From: Hondaea fermentalgiana
Taxonomy: Eukaryota; Sar; Bigyra; Thraustochytrida; Thraustochytriidae
Length of the DNA stretch: 64,000 nucleotides
Direction of reading: 5' to 3'
Assembly (NCBI GenBank): GCA_014084085.1
Contig: NPFB01000003.1
Location: forward strand, 197,066 to 261,065
Under the pieces are notes generated by a model that saw only the letters and a program-made list of their open reading frames with translations, was not told where the DNA came from and ran no database searches. Position numbers and translations under genes: made by a program. Numbering within the stretch: position 1 is the stretch's first letter; each line of letters starts with the position of its first letter. Below, piece after piece: positions 18,660-28,775 of this stretch.

Positions 18660-20188
18660 TTACGAACGGGACCAGGCCAAAAATGCGCAGCTTGCGAGGT
18701 TGAGGGCACCAGCCATCGCAAAAAGCCGCAAGTTGCGAGCGCCTTGAACCTCCTTGAAAAAGAAGACCGACCAAACGGCATTAACCAGAAAACAGCCGTT
18801 TGTGGTGAGCGGGTAGCTGTCGCAAGAACCAAACAAGATCACACAAAACGTCAGTATCCTGCACAAACAAATGAAGATGACAGCGGCTCGAGCGCTCGGC
18901 CAATCAAGCCCCAAAACTTACCCAATGCCAAGGCCCATGTCGCTGACGGCGACCATTGAACCCATGCAGGCGATTCCCCACATCATGCCAGACACAATCG
19001 AAGGCGCAAATGCCTCCTTGGCAAGAATGACAGGACGGTTCTTGCGCACAAAACAATACAGAAAAAATGCAAGAGCAGAAGTGACGTAAATGCCCAAGAA
19101 TTGCGAAAACGTAAAGCGCATTTGGTAAATGACATCCGAGAGATTCTCCGGCTTCGGGTACTGCATCGAGTGCACGGTGAGTGGGACAAACTGGATTCCA
19201 TACAGCGTTCCGGCAAGCAGACACATGACGATGCCTTCGAAGCGCGCACGCGCCTCTTTGTCGGACGCAACCTCGGGATGGCCATGGGTGGCGTCCTCTA
19301 CTGTTTGCAGCAAATTTTCATACATGGCCACAACCCTTTCCTCGATTTCGGACGGGATGGGTTCAAGCAACGGCGTCGAGGCATCTGTCCCGCTGGAACC
19401 TGCACTGGCGCGACGAGAGGACTCCTGCTCGTTGTTTTCGATGCGAGCATAGCTGCTCGCGTCTCCGTTACCATTTGCGTGGCAATCGGCCTCGCAATCG
19501 ACATCTCCACTTGCCGTGCAAATCCTCTGGTGCCCCGAGGCTGCGTCAACGTTCGCGTCCGCTTCCTCGTTACCATCGGCATCAATGAAGGCGAAGACGA
19601 CGAGCGAGAGGACGCCAAGAAAGGCGCCAAAATATCCTGCCCAGAGAGGGTGAAGCGTCTGCGGCTTGAGTCCAATGATTGAAGCCCGACTCATGGCAAA
19701 CGATACCACGGTGGCAGTGCCGTTCCACAGACTGAGTCCAAGACCGATACCAACACGTCGAACAATGGGAATGGTCATGAGGTTGCCCAGACACCATACC
19801 ACGCCACCCAGGATGCCCTCGGAGGAAATGAGCGCGTATTTATCGGGCATGGGGAACTTTTCATAGTCTGGGCTGCGCGGCACGTCGAGCGAAAAGACCA
19901 GCGTCATGACCCCAACGAGGAGGATTCCTGTGCACTGCAGGAACTGAAATGTCATGCCATCGCCCATATCTGCATGCGTGTGCGTGTCCGTCCACCAACG
20001 GCGCGAGCGGGCGTCAGCTTGCTTTCTATCCCCCTTTTCCGCACGCTCGACATCCCGGCGCACGGCGAGGCGCAGGTCATGTCTTGTTATGTCATATCAG
20101 CTAACTTACCATGTTGCTTGGTCACGATGTAGTTCGAGCCCCAGAACAGCGCCGCTGTCAGCACGCCAAAGACGCCGGCGAAGAGCAT
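18660..20188 (-). CDS. TMEM144-family transporter, three exons
   Basis: Multi-pass membrane protein of the TMEM144/DMT-type carbohydrate-transporter group. Exon 1 is 20110-20188 (ATG 20188; MLFAGVFGVLTAALFWGSNYIVTKQH, donor GTAAGT). Exon 2 is 18922-19969 (acceptor CATGCAG). Exon 3 is 18660-18816 (acceptor CGACAG; donor before it GTAAGT). The joins give 427 residues and restore family segments: H-DMGDGMTFQFLQC (family YDTGDGMFFQW), GGVVWCLGNLMTIPIVRRVGIGLGLSLW, and GIGYPLTTNGCFLVNAVWSVFFFKEV near the end. About ten hydrophobic helices. A soluble Ser/Asp/Glu-rich loop of about 110 residues (EADANVDAAS through SEIEERVV) separates the two halves. An alternative exon-3 acceptor (TGTGCAG, about 36 bp upstream on the transcript) is also in phase, but the chosen one aligns better. 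Substrate unknown. Confidence 0.82.
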
Positions 20189-20467
20189 CGTGACAAAGTA
20201 ATCCGCGTATCTGCGCTCGCTCGCGACCCCGCCTTTGGAGCCCCTCGCTTCGATCGATGCGCCGTCTCGGTCTGCGCACGATTGATTCCGGTTTAGCGAG
20301 CGATCTGCTTCACTCTGCTGCTGCTCTGATTGGCGAGCGCCGCCCTTCTGAACCGCTCACGATCTGAGGCCCACCTTCGCTTACGGCATAGACGACGCGT
20401 AGGAGGAGGAGTATAGATAGTTGTAATTCCTCGCCGCTCGATGGCGGTGACGCACACCTCAGTCTCG

Positions 20468-20501
<34 letters not shown>

Positions 20502-22024
20502 CCGATCCTAACTAGCTCAACTGTAAAGTAAAGTAAGCTGCAGTTGCAGTTGGTTGTTTGTGGTACAGCCCGACCTAATCACGATCAACAGCGACAGCGA
20601 GAGCCACAGCCGACGCCCGTGCCGTGCCGTGCGTGTCCTGCTCTTCGCGCCTCGCAAACTAAACTTCAGGTCTGCCACAACGACCTCGCTCCTCCCTCTC
20701 TCCTCCTCTCCCTCCCTCCCTGGGAACCCCTCCGCGCTGCACTGCGCTGGGCTGCTTGCGTGATGGATGCGCACGAGCAGCGACAGCGACTGCGACAAAC
20801 ACACCAAGCCGAGCTTCGCCTCCTCGTCCTCCTCCTCCCCGCAAAGCTTCACGCGATGGCACCTCCAAGACATCCCGCGTGTGCACGCGCCGCCCCTCTA
20901 CCCTCTGCCACTGCCACTGACTCCACGCAGCGCAGCGCAGCGCAGCGCAGCACAGCGCAGCGCAGCACCGCGAGACAAGTCGCGAGGTCCGTCTGCGAGG
21001 GCGGCCAAATGGACGAATGGAGAAGACCTCGATGCAGAATTTGGGCTCGCCTGCACTCGCTCTGCTGTGCTGCGTGTGCGTGCTGTGCTTGGCGCACCCT
21101 TTCAACGGCCCAGCTCCGGACCCGCCAGGTGCGGGAGGAGCCTGCAGGTGCACACCAGGGTCCCCGATGGCGCGCACCGGGTCCGCGGGCCTCTCTTCCC
21201 GCCGTTCCCCTGTCCACTGTGGAGGTGTGGGTGCCAAGAACTGTGGAGGGTGTGTGCAACCATGCACGTGTAGTATGCGAGGGGGGTCCATGATGGATGG
21301 CCGACTCGACGCGGACGCGGCTTGGCCTGGGTCTCGGTTTGGGTTTGGCGAGGCTTGGCGAGGCTTGGCGCGGCGGCCGGAGTGCGAGGCTCGTGCGGGT
21401 CGTGCCGGCGGGGTGGGTGCTGCAGGTTCTTCCGCGCGGTCTGCTGCTGTGCTCGCAGTCGTCTGCGGTCGCTCGCTCGAGCGGCAGCGGCCGGCACGGC
21501 AGAGATCGAGCGAGGCACGCGCCCGCTTGATCAAGCTGCTCCAAAACGTCACTCGCCATGGTCGGTGAGAAACGTCACGGCGGTGTCCGCTCGCGTTCGC
21601 GCCACTCCCCTCCACGGACCTTTTCTCTGCTAATCTCCCCGTGCAGCACGTACCGGACCCGGCGCCGGTCTCGGGAGCGGCTCCACGCCAAGCAGACCTC
21701 CCGGCCGGCCCTCCTTGCCTTGCCCTGCCCTGCCCTGCCTTGCCTTGCCGACCCTACCGTGCTCGCTGGCCTCGGCGCAAGAGGCTGGAGTCCGCGTCGG
21801 AGTCCCCGCTCGCCAACGCCCGCGCGTCGCGGTCCCGCTCGCGCGCGCGGCAGTGGCCGGTCTGTGGCCGGCCGAGTCCATCGGGCGGGGACAGGGCCTC
21901 CCTCCTCGCTCTTTGATCGCAAGGGAGGAAAGCACAAGCTCGAGCTCGAGCTCAAGCTCCGGCAAAGCACGAGCGCGAGCGCGAGCGCGGGCAGAGCTGC
22001 AAGACACGGGCGAGCGCAGCCAGC
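20189..22024. other. Long GC-rich divergent region, low complexity
   Basis: Region between the divergent TMEM144-like and SulP genes. It holds a (GCAC)n run (20468-20501), a CAGCG/CAGCA repeat at about 20930-20968, CTGCCTTGCC runs near 21715-21750 and purine/pyrimidine-biased tracts. Many overlapping frames of 150-320 codons exist on both strands, but all are Arg/Pro/Ala/Ser-rich, mirror each other and lack domains. I see no supported gene. A short spliced gene could hide here. Confidence 0.45.
20468..20501. repeat. (GCAC)n microsatellite
   Basis: About eight GCAC units in tandem upstream of the TMEM144-like gene. Confidence 0.93.
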
Positions 22025-24928
22025 ATGCTGGGCGGGCAGGAGGAGAGCGGCGAGCAGAAGGAGCTCGGGCCCAGAAACGTGTCGCTGGTGGTGGAAAGGC
22101 CGGCCCTGCAGCAGCAGCAGCAGCAGCAGCAGCACCTGCAGCAGCAAAGCCGTGATGGGGCAGCGCAGGACCTCGAGCGGGGCGAGACGGACGCGAACGG
22201 CGGAAATGGCGGACGCCAAGACGCGCACCGGGAGCGCCTCGAGCAGCAGCGACACGATCAATTAACGCCGCTACTTCGAATCGAGACGGAAAAGGACTTT
22301 CAACGCAGCTTCAAGGAAAACCAGGGCACGGGCTCACGGCTCCCGTGGACCAGTCTTGCGGGCGGCAGGCGACGCCAAGGTACACAGCATAAACACAAAC
22401 GCAATGTCACGCTCGATGCGCCCAATCCGGCGAGCGGCGAAGACTGCTTCGGAAACAAAGACGAAGATCTTGCAGCAAACAGAGAAAACAGCTTGCATGA
22501 GGCCAGCGGCGCACCCTGCCCGAACCGGGCAGCGCGCTTCGCCAAGTCGCAGCTCCTTGCCACAGCACCTGCGTTGGTCTGGCTCCCACGATACGATGTA
22601 CGGAAAAATTTAGTGCGCGACGTTCTCATCGGTATCACGCTTGGCTTCGTCATTGCACCCAAAGCCATGGCCCATGCCCTGCTTGCAGAGCTGAGCCCCA
22701 TCCACGGAATCTATACTGCATTCTTCAGTACGCTCGTGTACGGCTTCATGGGCAACAGCAAGTGGCTCAGTCTCGGGACCTGCGCGCTGCCGGCTCTCCT
22801 CTTCGGAGAAGCCCTTCTTGCCACCGGTTTCACAGACCAGGCAACCCTGGACAGCATCGCACCCATGCTCACTCTCTACATCGGTCTCTGGACGCTGTTG
22901 ATGCTCGTCTTGAGACTCGACAAGCTCGTGGTGCTAATCCCGCCCGCGGTCCTTGCAGCCTTTACCACGACTGCCGCCTTTCTCATTGGCACCAGTCAGG
23001 TCAAGTATCTCTTTGGTGTACATATCGAGGCCTCGGGCTTCGTGCAGACCTACGTGGCGCTCTTCAAGCATATAGGGGAGACCAACCCGGCCACTGTCGT
23101 TTTATCCGTCTTCAACATTGCGCTTCTTGTTGCTTCCAAAAAAGCCACCGCGCGTTGGGGCCGCAAGCGAGGCATCCCTGACGCGGGTGCCATGTTCGCG
23201 GTCCTCGTCTCTGTTGCGCTCGTGGCTATTTTTGACCTCGACACGGTCTACGATATCGAAGTCGCAGGCGAGACCCCGCAGGGCATGCCGCCCTTCACTG
23301 TTCCGTGGCAACACATCTCCGACACATCGCTGCATATGGACATGATGCTTGAAGGCATGATTATCGCCGTCATCAATTTTGTGCTTGCCATTGCGATCGC
23401 CAAGAGCTTTGCGCGCAGGTCTAACAGCGACATCAAAGTCTCACAAGAGCTCAAGGCACTCGGCGCCGTAAACACCATCGGCAGCTTTTTCGGCGCACAA
23501 GTCGCCGGCGGATCGTTCTCTGGAAGCGCCATCATCGCGTCTCTGCAAGCGGACACCCTGCTCCACAATTTTGTCAACTCCTTTGTCATGATGCTCATTC
23601 TCGTCGCGCTGACCCCTGTCATCGAAATGTTGCCCAAAGCGACCCTGGCTGCCATCATCGTCGTTGCACTGCCCAGTCTCGTTGACTTTCACAAACCGAT
23701 CGCCCTCGCGCGCGTGAAAACGGACGACTTTGTGCTTTGGGTCGTCACCTTTATCGTCACATTATTCGGAGGTGTGCAGTGGGGCATCATCTGCGGTGCC
23801 GCACTTGCCCTCGTTGTGCTCATCCGGCGCAACATGGGCAGCGAGTGCCCCGAGCTGGGTGTTTTGCCTGGCACCAACATTTACCGCGCCCTCGACCGTT
23901 TCCCTGATGCAAAGCGTCTTGACGGCCTTCGCATCTTTCGTCTCGATGCCTCCCTCAGCTTTGCCAACTTTGAGCGCTTTGAGGAGGCGCTCGAGGCTGC
24001 AGCGCTGCGCATGGCCGCAGACCACGCTCGCCACCTTGGTAAGGATTCGGACTCGAACAGTTCCGGCTCTCAAAATTCATCCGATTCTCCGCCATCGACC
24101 ATTATTCTCAGCTGCGAAGCGGTCAATGATCTTGACACGGCCGCCCTCGAGATGCTTTGTCGCTTTGCCTCCGTTTGCGAAGCCAATGACATTCTCCTCT
24201 TGTTCTCGGGGTGGAAGTCTGGGGAACGCCGCACCCTATACGCTGCCGCTGAGGCGTTCAAGCGCAGTCATCGTGCGTCCAAAGCTACGACTACGACTCC
24301 GGCAGAACCCGCGCAACCTTCGGGTCAAGGCGTTGACGTGCCGAATCAAGCGTTCGACGTAGAGGCTCCGTCAAATGTCGGTCTCGCAAATACGTCAAGT
24401 CTCGAGGAAAACAACGAGGCAGAGGACGACCTTGAGGAGAGTCAAGTATCCTTGCCTGCGCCGCTCGATCCGAAAAAGTGGTTTCTCAACCTCCACGACG
24501 CTGTCGTGCGCTCGCAGGGCCTCGAAGTCCAACCTTGCGTCAGCACTCCGGGCACGAGCGATGCTGAGGAAGCTGACTCGCCTGGGTTCTCCCTCACGCT
24601 TCGGAGTCCTTGCGACAACGCAAACAGTGGCGGCGCCGGCGCTGTGGCATCGGCCACAGGTCAACCCATGCGGCCCTGGCATCGTCCTGAGGTGCATCGC
24701 GCAGCCTCTAATTGGGGCATGGTGGGCCACGCAGACCCACAGGCTGCGTGGGGTGGATCCTTTCAACGTCCAAGCACGCCCACGGGAGCAGCAGCGCGAC
24801 GCGCCTCGGACCTTGTGGTTGTCAAAAAAAGAACACAAAGCACACCCGTGATCCGCACCACGGAGCTTGTTCCTGGAGGGAAGACGCACTTCCACACGTA
24901 TGCGCAGCGAGGCAACCTACCGACCTGA
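22025..24928 (+). CDS. SulP/SLC26-type anion transporter with STAS domain
   Basis: A 967-residue single-exon protein from ATG 22025. The first 185 or so residues are hydrophilic, with a polyglutamine tract from a CAG run near 22108-22143. The transporter core starts at about residue 188 with LPRYDVRKNLVRDVLIGITLGFVIAPKAMAHALLA (family: Y....DL.AG.T.G...IP..MAYA). It continues with LSPIHGIYTAFF and a SulP-like NTIGSFFGAQVAGGSFSGSA segment, the counterpart of the conserved N..GS.F......G...RS region. The C-terminal part (about 620-785) is a STAS domain (IFRLDASLSFANFERF ... LSCEAVNDLDTAALEML) interrupted by a Ser/Asp-rich loop. A long Pro/Thr/Ser tail follows. Likely a plasma-membrane sulfate, chloride or bicarbonate carrier; the ion cannot be assigned. 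Convergent with the next gene, only 64 bp between stops. Confidence 0.87.
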   Translation: MLGGQEESGEQKELGPRNVSLVVERPALQQQQQQQQHLQQQSRDGAAQDLERGETDANGGNGGRQDAHRERLEQQRHDQLTPLLRIETEKDFQRSFKENQGTGSRLPWTSLAGGRRRQGTQHKHKRNVTLDAPNPASGEDCFGNKDEDLAANRENSLHEASGAPCPNRAARFAKSQLLATAPALVWLPRYDVRKNLVRDVLIGITLGFVIAPKAMAHALLAELSPIHGIYTAFFSTLVYGFMGNSKWLSLGTCALPALLFGEALLATGFTDQATLDSIAPMLTLYIGLWTLLMLVLRLDKLVVLIPPAVLAAFTTTAAFLIGTSQVKYLFGVHIEASGFVQTYVALFKHIGETNPATVVLSVFNIALLVASKKATARWGRKRGIPDAGAMFAVLVSVALVAIFDLDTVYDIEVAGETPQGMPPFTVPWQHISDTSLHMDMMLEGMIIAVINFVLAIAIAKSFARRSNSDIKVSQELKALGAVNTIGSFFGAQVAGGSFSGSAIIASLQADTLLHNFVNSFVMMLILVALTPVIEMLPKATLAAIIVVALPSLVDFHKPIALARVKTDDFVLWVVTFIVTLFGGVQWGIICGAALALVVLIRRNMGSECPELGVLPGTNIYRALDRFPDAKRLDGLRIFRLDASLSFANFERFEEALEAAALRMAADHARHLGKDSDSNSSGSQNSSDSPPSTIILSCEAVNDLDTAALEMLCRFASVCEANDILLLFSGWKSGERRTLYAAAEAFKRSHRASKATTTTPAEPAQPSGQGVDVPNQAFDVEAPSNVGLANTSSLEENNEAEDDLEESQVSLPAPLDPKKWFLNLHDAVVRSQGLEVQPCVSTPGTSDAEEADSPGFSLTLRSPCDNANSGGAGAVASATGQPMRPWHRPEVHRAASNWGMVGHADPQAAWGGSFQRPSTPTGAAARRASDLVVVKKRTQSTPVIRTTELVPGGKTHFHTYAQRGNLPT

Positions 24929-24992
24929 CAAAGTCGGAATCGAAATCAATCAAGTTCAGCGTTCCTTGAGACAGCAAACATAATTCGTTAAT

Positions 24993-27900
24993 TTATTTGG
25001 GCAAAAGCTTGCGGGGGGTCTTGCGCGAAGATTTCCGCGAAGTCAAGAGTAGACTATGACTGGTAGTCGCTCGTACAAGACGCTTGGCCTTTCGGCTTGC
25101 TTGGTCAACGCGTAGTTTCGTCGAAAGTCCTCCGGCTTGAAATAGATGCGAAGCTCCTGCACGTGTTCCCATGCGTCGGAACTGGAAGCGCAACTTGTCT
25201 GCCTCACTGCAGCAAAAATACCATCGCGCAAACTCGTCCCAGTCGATGAGGTTATTTCCATTGAGGTCTACGCGATCGACAAAGTCCCGAATACGCGCCA
25301 TGGGCACCACGACACCGAGGTCGAAAGCGAGCTTTTGAAAGTCTTCTGGTGTGATCTCGCCAGGATGCAGACTCTCCTCTGTGTCAAAGGCATCAAAGTG
25401 CTTCCGTGCTGCGCGCATCGCCAGCGGCGACGCCGCAAGGTATGCTCGATGCGCTTCTGCGTAAGCGTCTTCTTCGGCCATCGCAGAGATACGGCCTGCA
25501 AGCTGCTCGGCAATACGCACACTGCGCTTCACCTCGGCACGACGCTCTGCCGCAGCCGCAAGTCCCTTTGTACGTATATGTAAAGCAATCTGTGCAGCAC
25601 CTGCACGTGCACTACGCTTATGCAGCTGCGACACCGTCTCAGAGCTTGCTCTCTCGAGGGTTTCCACGCGGACGCGATGCTTCCACTCGGTTTCAATAAT
25701 CATCAGTCTCCATCGCGCTTCTGCGACTTCAGCCTTGCGTTGCATCTCCGCGAGGGTTTGCTCGCGACGTTGCGCGGCCAAGTAGGCCTTATTGAATGCC
25801 TCGAACTCTGTTGGGGATCTGCAGAGAACATATTCCTGGGCGTCCGTGACTCGCGTTGCAATAATAAAGTCGTCGCGCGCCTTGATGGCTGTACGCACGA
25901 GGTTTTCAATGAACTCGATGCGATCCTCCACGGCATCGAGTTCGTCCGTTGCATCGTCGATTGCATCGGCAAGCTCGCGCGCGCTCAAGTGTTTGGTGAT
26001 AACAAGCATCTGCTCGTAACGAGCCTTGACTTTGAGCATGGCGCGCATTGGCGCAAACGAGACAGTCACGTTGAGCTCGTCGAGACGAGCAGCATACTTT
26101 GCAATTCGAGCCTCGAGTCGCTCCAGGGCTCTTCTTGCCGTCAATGTTCGCTCGAGAATCCCAAGCTGCTTTTGCAGCGCGCGCTGATGGTCATAAAGGG
26201 CACAGCCATGAAACCAAGACTTGGTGTTTGATGTATCAGAGGTAAACTTTCGCGAGACGCTCGTATGTTTTGCGCGCCAGCTCGCAAGTTTTCTCTCCAA
26301 TTGCGCCTTCCGTGCCGCACTTCTTTCCCGGTGCCAGCTTTGCACCAAGTCGACTGCTCGCAAAAGTTGGCGCCGCTCTCGGACGAGTCGTCGGGCACGA
26401 TGTTGTCTCCACGACATGATAATGATTTGGGCGCGAACAGCCTTTCTCGCCAAGGAGTAGGCCACAAAGATTCGAGCGCGTTGCTGAATGCGAGACGCAG
26501 CCCGGTCTCGCACGAGCCCCTCTCGAATCTTTCGGGCCTGCCGCATGCGTATGATGCATTGGACCTTTGTGGCTGCTCGATTTTGTTTTTGCTCGAGTCG
26601 AAGACGCGCTAGTTCGTCGCGTGCGAGTCGGGCTCGCGTCATCATCTGTATACGTCTTGCTGCGATAAATGCCTTGTGCCGCCATCGTTGGGCGTGGCAT
26701 CGAAACCATGCAACGATTTGAGTTGCCGCAGTGTCCTCGCGGATTGTTTGCACCCGGCCCGTGGCCACAACTCGACGCCACAAGCATTGAATGCGCAGAG
26801 CTGCGTTCTCTTGTCGATTCAATGTCTTCATCACGGGAGCAAGGTCCATAGCGTCGGCTTGTTGTTCTCGTCGCTTGGCAAAGTCCGCTCTTGCAAGACC
26901 ACCGCGCCAAAACCGTTGCAGCTCAACTGCAACGTATTTTCGATTCTCTTCGTGTATGATGGAACGTCGTGCAAGTCTCGCGCGAACGATCTTTTGCATT
27001 TGCGTTGCGGCAATTTCGCGCTTTTGCACTTGTGCCTCGCAATTCTCTTTGTACACATTCTCGAGAATACGGATACGTTTCTCGAACGTTACCTTCGATC
27101 TTGCTCTTGCATGCGGGGATGCCACTGCAGCTGCGCTGCTTATGGGTTTTCCGCCGTACTTCCAGCATCCCCCAACTGCCATTTCCTTGTTGGCTGCCTC
27201 TTGCAGGCACTTGGCCTCAACAATTGCTGGATCTGGAGGTAATACTCGATTCCTCATTGCCTCGAGCATACGCGGTGCCTGCCGACGCTCATAGTGGGCT
27301 TCTTCGCGCAAAATCCAGATCGCCGCCGTGTACTGCCGAACTTCGTACGTGCTTGGACGATCAAGAAAACGCCATATGCTTGCCGTTTCAAACTCAAGCA
27401 CATTCACGTTGATCAGCTTTGCGAGCTCGTCGAGATTGTGGGAGAGTAGCAGCGGGTTTCTTGCGAATTTGCTTGCTTTGGTGATGTTGAGTTGGTCGAG
27501 CATGCCCACATCCGAAATCATCTTGAGAAGATAATTTGCGCCATTCCACTCGTACCCGATCTCGCGGCAATCACGATCCGCGCCATCGATAGATTTGCAT
27601 CCCACGCGTCTGAAACGAAGGATGACTTCAACGACGAGGAGACTGACGCGAGCGAGCTCGCGAGCGAGCATATCTTGGTCAGCAAAAGTTACATGTGATA
27701 TTGGTCGGACACCTCGTAGACGCGCCTGTGCCTGGGCTAAGAGCCCTTCGCGAAGCAGAATGAGGCGGGCAGCTTCTTGCTCGTGCAGGTCTGCAAGAGT
27801 CTCCATGACAGATGGGATCGCTGGTTGTTGATGCTTTGACGTTTTGTTTTCAGTTGCGTTGGTTTTTCGCTGTCGTTTCTCTGCAGTTTTCGCCTGCGAT

Positions 27901-28346
27901 GTCCAGCTCGCAGAGGCTTGATCGCATGACGCCCTTTTCGGCAGGACTCGCCGCGCGCGGTTTGATGCTGAGGTCTTTTGAGGTCTCCCAAACTGCATCG
28001 ACGGTTCGTCGCGGTGGCTTTCCAGCTGCACATTTTCATTCCACGGCTTGGCATGTGAAAATGGCAAAGGTCGCAGCGGCTTATTTGGCACAAGCGTGCA
28101 CGCGTAGGCAAGATGCGGCGCAAAGAGTACGCTGAGGTCGTTTGGAGAGGGTCGGAGCTGCTTGCGCAGCTCGGCGAGTCCTTTCACCGCGTGCTCGTCG
28201 CGCGCGAGCTCGAGTTCCTCTTGGTCCGTTTTGCGCTCATGGCGCGTCGTAGGCGTTGTTTTCCGCAAGTCGAGAACGCGTTTCTGGTCTTGCGCGTCAT
28301 CTCTACTTTGCTCGTCTGAGCTTCGCCAAAGGCCAGGTCGCAGCAT
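24993..28346 (-). CDS. IQ-repeat and EF-hand protein
   Basis: A 1117-residue protein; first in-frame ATG at 28346. The N-terminal third is basic and disordered. A helical region starting near residue 180 (METLADLHEQEAARLIL) leads into an IQ array at about 439-685: repeats such as ATQMQKIVRARLARR, ALRIQCLWRRVVATGR, ATQIVAWFRCHAQRWR, ARRIQMMTRARLARD, ATKVQCIIRMRQARK and ASRIQQRARIFVAYS, predicted calmodulin/centrin docking sites. A long coiled coil follows. Near the C terminus are EF-hand-like helices (FDAFDTEESLHPGEIT) and one canonical calcium loop, DLNGNNLIDWDEF, at about 1029-1040. IQ plus coiled coil plus EF-hand suggests a cytoskeletal or flagellar scaffold. No motor, kinase or GAP domain is seen, and I cannot name an orthologue. 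Confidence 0.8.
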   Translation of the reverse strand: MLRPGLWRSSDEQSRDDAQDQKRVLDLRKTTPTTRHERKTDQEELELARDEHAVKGLAELRKQLRPSPNDLSVLFAPHLAYACTLVPNKPLRPLPFSHAKPWNENVQLESHRDEPSMQFGRPQKTSASNRARRVLPKRASCDQASASWTSQAKTAEKRQRKTNATENKTSKHQQPAIPSVMETLADLHEQEAARLILLREGLLAQAQARLRGVRPISHVTFADQDMLARELARVSLLVVEVILRFRRVGCKSIDGADRDCREIGYEWNGANYLLKMISDVGMLDQLNITKASKFARNPLLLSHNLDELAKLINVNVLEFETASIWRFLDRPSTYEVRQYTAAIWILREEAHYERRQAPRMLEAMRNRVLPPDPAIVEAKCLQEAANKEMAVGGCWKYGGKPISSAAAVASPHARARSKVTFEKRIRILENVYKENCEAQVQKREIAATQMQKIVRARLARRSIIHEENRKYVAVELQRFWRGGLARADFAKRREQQADAMDLAPVMKTLNRQENAALRIQCLWRRVVATGRVQTIREDTAATQIVAWFRCHAQRWRHKAFIAARRIQMMTRARLARDELARLRLEQKQNRAATKVQCIIRMRQARKIREGLVRDRAASRIQQRARIFVAYSLARKAVRAQIIIMSWRQHRARRLVRERRQLLRAVDLVQSWHRERSAARKAQLERKLASWRAKHTSVSRKFTSDTSNTKSWFHGCALYDHQRALQKQLGILERTLTARRALERLEARIAKYAARLDELNVTVSFAPMRAMLKVKARYEQMLVITKHLSARELADAIDDATDELDAVEDRIEFIENLVRTAIKARDDFIIATRVTDAQEYVLCRSPTEFEAFNKAYLAAQRREQTLAEMQRKAEVAEARWRLMIIETEWKHRVRVETLERASSETVSQLHKRSARAGAAQIALHIRTKGLAAAAERRAEVKRSVRIAEQLAGRISAMAEEDAYAEAHRAYLAASPLAMRAARKHFDAFDTEESLHPGEITPEDFQKLAFDLGVVVPMARIRDFVDRVDLNGNNLIDWDEFARWYFCCSEADKLRFQFRRMGTRAGASHLFQAGGLSTKLRVDQASRKAKRLVRATTSHSLLLTSRKSSRKTPRKLLPK

Positions 28347-28775
28347 TACGTCTGCGCCCGTTCGCGCTCGAGCGCTCTCAGGCGCGCGCGCGCGCGCACG
28401 CGCAACGTCAGCAAGAGGAGAAGGGGTACACACCGTTTTGCTTTGCTTTGCATTCGCGCACCTTTTTATTGATATTTTTGTTTTTGGAGAGAAAAAAAAA
28501 AAAACAGGAGACCTTCCCCGAATGGTCGAATCTAGCAAGGTTATTGCGGTATTGTCAAGATATCCCACTGTCACGGATCAAAATTGTGTTTGGTGGTAGG
28601 CCTACCAAGCTTCGTCGCAGCTGGAAGAAGAGCAAAATGTTGAAAAAGAATGTATACGAAGCCAAACTGTTTCAAAGTTCAAACGATGCTCTTTTGCCCT
28701 GCTTCGTTTCGAGTTGTTGAATCGGGGAGCTCGGGAGACGATTTTTTCTTTTCCTTGAAATCTTAAAAAGCACGC
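28347..28775. other. Intergenic, no gene
   Basis: Short spacer between two minus-strand genes. Holds an A14 run (about 28491-28504) and a GCGCGC stretch at about 28383-28400. The frame of the IQ gene stays open upstream to about 28574 without an ATG, so this is probably its 5' UTR. Confidence 0.5.

Noticed and set aside
20659..21615. Overlapping 170-320 codon frames on both strands upstream of the SulP gene
   Set aside because: Mutually overlapping, low complexity, Arg/Pro/Ala/Ser-rich, without domains. One begins with a signal-peptide-like stretch (21017), but the rest is repeat-derived.
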